Part shown: one piece after another, positions 61,180-64,000 of the stretch
Position numbering within the stretch: position 1 is the first letter of the stretch
Layout: every line of letters starts with the position of its first letter
Origin: MED-G105 sp039819085
GTDB lineage: Bacteria; Pseudomonadota; Alphaproteobacteria; Caulobacterales; Parvularculaceae
Assembly (NCBI GenBank): GCA_039819085.1
Contig: JBCBSQ010000002.1
Location: 186,001-250,000, forward strand
Length of the DNA stretch: 64,000 nt
Direction: 5' to 3'
Position numbers and translations under genes: made by a program
The notes under the pieces: model-generated
The model's database searches: none
What the model saw: only the letters and a program-made list of their open reading frames with translations
Told to the model about the DNA's origin: nothing

Positions 61180-62988
61180 CTATCCCCGGTTCGCCGGCGG
61201 CTCATTTGGCGCCCCGTCCGGGAGCCATTCCGGCGAGGTTTGCGGGCGTCCAATCAGAAAGCCCTGCAAGTAGTCGACCCCAAGGCCTTTTAGGACCATC
61301 GCATCCGCTTCATTGTCGACCCATTCAGCAACCGTCTTCATACCGAAGTTCCGGGCAAGGTCGAGCAGCGTCCGCACAAAGAGCTGATTGTCCCTCGAAG
61401 ACGACACGCCCGTCACAAATGAGCCGTCAATCTTGAGGATGTCGATGTCGAGCGCCTTCAGATTTCGGAACGACGTATAGCCCGCGCCGAAGTCATCCAT
61501 CGCGAAAGTGCTGCCGAGGGCTTTCAGCTCCGAGACGAACTCGATTGACGCGTCCGCCGCGTCGATTACCCGCGTTTCGGTCAACTCTACGCAGATACGT
61601 TTCGCAAGCGGCTGATTGGCGCGCAGAAGCGACAGATACCCTTCCGCCCACACCGGATCGCGCACGGTTTCCAGCGACAGATTGACATTCAGCTCGATGC
61701 CTGGCGTCACCGCTAGCGTATTGATGGCGAGCTCCAGGACGCGCCGATCAAGCAGGTGAACCAGGCCAAGGCGCTCCGCAACCGGAATGAATTCAGGCGC
61801 CGGCACTTCCTGGCCGTCTTCGCCTTTCATGCGGACAAGGCATTCAAACTTGCGCGGCGTCTCCCTGAGGTCCGCAACGATCGGCTGAAACGCCACTTCG
61901 ATGCGGCGATCGTTCAACGCCGTCAGAATGACGTCCGACATGTGCGAATTGCGCTTGCGCATGCTGACGGTCTCGGTGGTCTCCTTGAAGGAGGCCCAGC
62001 TTGACCGGCCCATTCGCTTGGCTTCTTCGAGCGCGGCTTCCGCCTGCGCCATAATCACGTGCGCGTTGGCGTCGTCTGAAGCGAGGTCAGCGGCGCCAAG
62101 GCAGATTGAGGCGGCGACCGGCCCCTTTGCGGTCTTGATCACCTTTTCGCGCACCACGTTGAGGAGCTGGATGCAGACCTCGCGAACGTGCGCCTTGTCA
62201 GCGTCGGCGACGATGACGCCGAACTTGGTGCCGGCGACCCGGCCAACGCAGGTGCGATCGCCAAGCACGTTCGCAAGGCGCTTGGCCACTTCGCGGATCG
62301 CTTCGTCCGCCGCAACGTACCCATAGTCGGCGTTGATGCCGCCGACATCGTCAACGCCAGCGACGAGGTAGGCGCCGAGGCGTTCTTCCTTTCCGCCTTG
62401 CGACGCGATCACGTGCTCGAGCCGCTCCCGCAGACGCGTCCGGTTGAGCACCCCCGTCAGCTCGTCACACTCCGCCCGTCGGAAGAGCGCTTCGGCCTCG
62501 GCGCGTTCATGGTCAATCGACCTCAGGACGCCGATCATCCGGCGATTGGGGCGCGCGCCGATCCAGCCGCCGCGCTCCTCTAGCCACCGGGTCGCGCCGT
62601 CCGCGCCGACGACCTGAAACCGACAACTGTAGCTTTCTTCAACGCCGGAGAGCGCCGCCGCGCGGACCTGCGGCGGATCACCGACGATCTGTCGATTGAC
62701 GGCTTTGAGGGAATGTCGCGACCCGTCAGAGGAGGGCCCATCGCCAAATACTGTGCGTACGAAACGCGCATCCGACCAGGCATAGGCCGATGCGTCAGGA
62801 TCAAACTCGAATAGCGACTGGCGCGCCGCGTCCGGCGCCGCGTCTGTCGTAGCGTCTGGCGCCCCGCCTGGCGCAACATCAAAGGAGGCGAGCCCGCCGG
62901 ACGGAGTCGCCGCCGCGGCTTCTCCCGCGCCGCGCGAAATCTTGCCTTTCGGGGCCACTTCGCGTTCGATTTCAGCGTGTTTTTTCAT
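61180..62988 (-). CDS. PAS-GGDEF(degenerate)-EAL cyclic-di-GMP protein
   Basis: This 602-residue protein has a low-complexity N-terminus, a PAS-like part (YSCRFQVVGADGATRWLEER), a GGDEF domain and an EAL domain. The GGDEF site reads AGTKFGVIVA, so the synthetic GG(D/E)EF is lost. The EAL opening is ECL (FECLVRMKGED), but the metal and catalytic positions NVNLSLE, ELTET, DDFGAGYTS, LKIDGSFV and VAEW look kept. It is therefore more likely a phosphodiesterase or a c-di-GMP receptor than a cyclase. No membrane segment was seen. The start at 62988 has no clear ribosome site. Confidence 0.87.
   Translation of the reverse strand: MKKHAEIEREVAPKGKISRGAGEAAAATPSGGLASFDVAPGGAPDATTDAAPDAARQSLFEFDPDASAYAWSDARFVRTVFGDGPSSDGSRHSLKAVNRQIVGDPPQVRAAALSGVEESYSCRFQVVGADGATRWLEERGGWIGARPNRRMIGVLRSIDHERAEAEALFRRAECDELTGVLNRTRLRERLEHVIASQGGKEERLGAYLVAGVDDVGGINADYGYVAADEAIREVAKRLANVLGDRTCVGRVAGTKFGVIVADADKAHVREVCIQLLNVVREKVIKTAKGPVAASICLGAADLASDDANAHVIMAQAEAALEEAKRMGRSSWASFKETTETVSMRKRNSHMSDVILTALNDRRIEVAFQPIVADLRETPRKFECLVRMKGEDGQEVPAPEFIPVAERLGLVHLLDRRVLELAINTLAVTPGIELNVNLSLETVRDPVWAEGYLSLLRANQPLAKRICVELTETRVIDAADASIEFVSELKALGSTFAMDDFGAGYTSFRNLKALDIDILKIDGSFVTGVSSSRDNQLFVRTLLDLARNFGMKTVAEWVDNEADAMVLKGLGVDYLQGFLIGRPQTSPEWLPDGAPNEPPANRG
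62827..62874. repeat. Four imperfect 12-base repeats in the GGDEF/EAL gene
   Basis: Four adjoining 12-base units (cgcgtccggcgc, cgcgtctgtcgt, agcgtctggcgc, cccgcctggcgc) encode four-residue blocks APGG-APDA-TTDA-APDA in the N-terminal linker. They keep the reading frame. Confidence 0.75.
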
Positions 62989-63128
62989 TTATTGGCTCGA
63001 GACGACCGGACAGACCCTAGAGCTCGAGCCGTAAAGAAACCCCCAACACACTATCAGGACCCCGTGAGGCTGACGTCTCGCCGTCGACTTCGGCGACTCT
63101 TGGCGCCTTTCTTGCTCTGATCAGTTGC

Positions 63129-63482
63129 ATGGCCACGCGCAAGAACACCCGCAGTCAGGACGCCGATAGCGTCAAGCGGTCTCGCGTTCGGTTTCGAAAG
63201 CGCAATGTCGATGGCGCGCCGGAAGTGATTACGCTGAAGGCGGAGACCATCAATGTGGCGCCGCCGCGCCCTACCCGGCCAACGCGATCCCACATCGCAA
63301 TGGACACGCCGGCCGCCGATCGCATGAAGTCGGCCGCGCCAGCTGAGCATATCGGCCGTCCTCGCGCGGAGCGCCCGTTCGCAAAGACGCCGGAGGGCCC
63401 TGCGGCGGGCTACGGCCAGATCGCCGCCTCGGCGGGCGCCGGGCGCCAGCGGGCCGGCCTCAGGGTTGATTTCGTCGCATAG
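63129..63482 (+). CDS. Small basic hypothetical protein
   Basis: This possible gene of 117 codons is unrecognised. The product is strongly basic at the start (ATRKNTRSQ, then KRSRVRFRKRN), with a central VITLKAETINVAPPRP and a Pro/Ala-rich disordered-looking rest. No ribosome site was seen. It is divergent from the GGDEF/EAL gene. An overlapping minus-strand frame (63054-63350) looks less protein-like. I keep it as a weak call. Confidence 0.4.
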   Translation: MATRKNTRSQDADSVKRSRVRFRKRNVDGAPEVITLKAETINVAPPRPTRPTRSHIAMDTPAADRMKSAAPAEHIGRPRAERPFAKTPEGPAAGYGQIAASAGAGRQRAGLRVDFVA

Positions 63483-63561
63483 AGACGAGGGCGCGCGCCA
63501 AACGCATGGCCGCCGAAAATCACTTCAATCGAGCATCGATCCCGACGCCTCTAAAACGTCG

Positions 63562-63984
63562 TCAGGCGCGCAGCCCTTCGGTCACGTTAAGGTCGCGCCG
63601 CGCCGTCGTGGTTGTCACCACCATGCCAGCCAGCGCGTCCAGGAAGGTCATCGACATGTAGATGAAGAAAGTCGAGTTGCCGAAGCCCTTCACCAGGATG
63701 AACGCCAGCACGCAAATCACCGCCAGAATAATCGAGAATATGTGGTTGGTGATCGACGACGCATCCGTACGGGTCGCCCTGATCAGTTCGACGAAGAGGA
63801 ACCCGACGCTCGCGACCAGGAAAAAATCGCCGCCGCGCAATCCCCAGGTGTCGCCCGACGGCAATGGCAGGCCGACAATCAGTTGCTGGTGCCAGATCAC
63901 GTCTTCCGGCCCGGCAACGCCCGCCAGGGTCAGGATCGCGTAGGCTATCAGGCTGATCGCAAGCAGCGGAAACATCTGCATCAT
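63562..63984 (-). CDS. Small four-helix inner-membrane protein, unknown
   Basis: This 140-residue protein has four hydrophobic segments: LLAISLIAYAILTLAGVAG, FFLVASVGFLFVELI, IFSIILAVICVLAFILV and FIYMSMTFLDALAGMVV. The short ends are polar, and the C-terminus (TTTTARRDLNVTEGLRA) is likely cytoplasmic. I know no name for the family. GGAGTT lies eight bases before the first ATG. There is no neighbour on its strand within the window, so an operon partner may lie beyond the edge. Confidence 0.7.
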   Translation of the reverse strand: MMQMFPLLAISLIAYAILTLAGVAGPEDVIWHQQLIVGLPLPSGDTWGLRGGDFFLVASVGFLFVELIRATRTDASSITNHIFSIILAVICVLAFILVKGFGNSTFFIYMSMTFLDALAGMVVTTTTARRDLNVTEGLRA

Positions 63985-64000
63985 GGCGGGAACTCCGTTT

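Noticed and set aside
63054..63350. Minus-strand 98-codon frame near the window end
   Set aside because: Arg/His-rich and without features; the overlapping plus-strand frame is slightly better, though also weak.

Overview
The window is a GC-rich, densely coded chromosomal segment from an alphaproteobacterium. The evidence for that is a RegB/RegA redox pair next to senC, an MmcB-type repair nuclease, alphaproteobacterial-type AddA/AddB nuclease-helicases behind tsaE, amgK and murU, and a PhaR-phaA-phaB set. Gene content and a DUF4908-like protein point towards the Caulobacterales/Parvularculales side (Parvularculaceae- or Hyphomonadaceae-like), but I cannot fix the genus. I see no rRNA, tRNA, CRISPR array, transposase or prophage.

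Layout. 1-8.3 kb: a cut GNAT acetyltransferase; a glycosyltransferase resembling those linked to exosortase A; a secreted orphan; a periplasmic redoxin; a sulfotransferase; malate dehydrogenase; and a two-gene unit of a TauD-type dioxygenase plus a ligase-carrier-acyltransferase fusion. 8.4-18.5 kb: two paralogous outer-membrane barrels, an AgcS-type amino acid:cation symporter, a ferredoxin reductase/ferredoxin pair, a membrane EEP-fold enzyme, mmcB, a host-attachment-family protein, a methyltransferase, a YjhX-like protein, a YbjQ protein and an alpha/beta hydrolase. 18.5-28.6 kb: a double M16 peptidase, regA, regB and divergent senC, the intracellular PHB depolymerase phaZ, then tsaE-amgK-murU. 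28.7-41 kb: a choice-of-anchor-I-like secreted protein, a DUF1223 protein, addB-addA, trxA, a GNAT protein, a glyoxalase-fold lipoprotein, a 1-Cys peroxiredoxin and a lytic-transglycosylase-like lipoprotein.

41.7-49.2 kb is the most unusual part. The conserved stress trio prkA, yeaH and spoVR is present, but three extra genes sit inside it. An AT-rich membrane-protein gene lies between prkA and yeaH. A DUF1801 gene flanked by two structured repeats and a class I HMG-CoA reductase lie between yeaH and spoVR, and the reductase overlaps spoVR by four bases.

49.3-64 kb: a lipoprotein esterase; a methyltransferase-hisC-tyrC chain with four-base overlaps on the minus strand; gloB; a sterol-desaturase-family enzyme; a membrane-anchored AraC regulator; a DUF4908-like secreted protein; the PHB synthesis genes phaA-phaB with divergent phaR; a degenerate-GGDEF/EAL protein; and two small unknowns. 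The window therefore holds polymer synthesis (phaA, phaB), its regulator (phaR) and its breakdown enzyme (phaZ), but not the synthase phaC.

Short tandem repeats with 12-16 base periods occur at several places (23.7, 26.2, 30.3, 41.4, 58.0 and 62.8 kb). Function calls rest on motifs and remembered family signatures, not on database searches.
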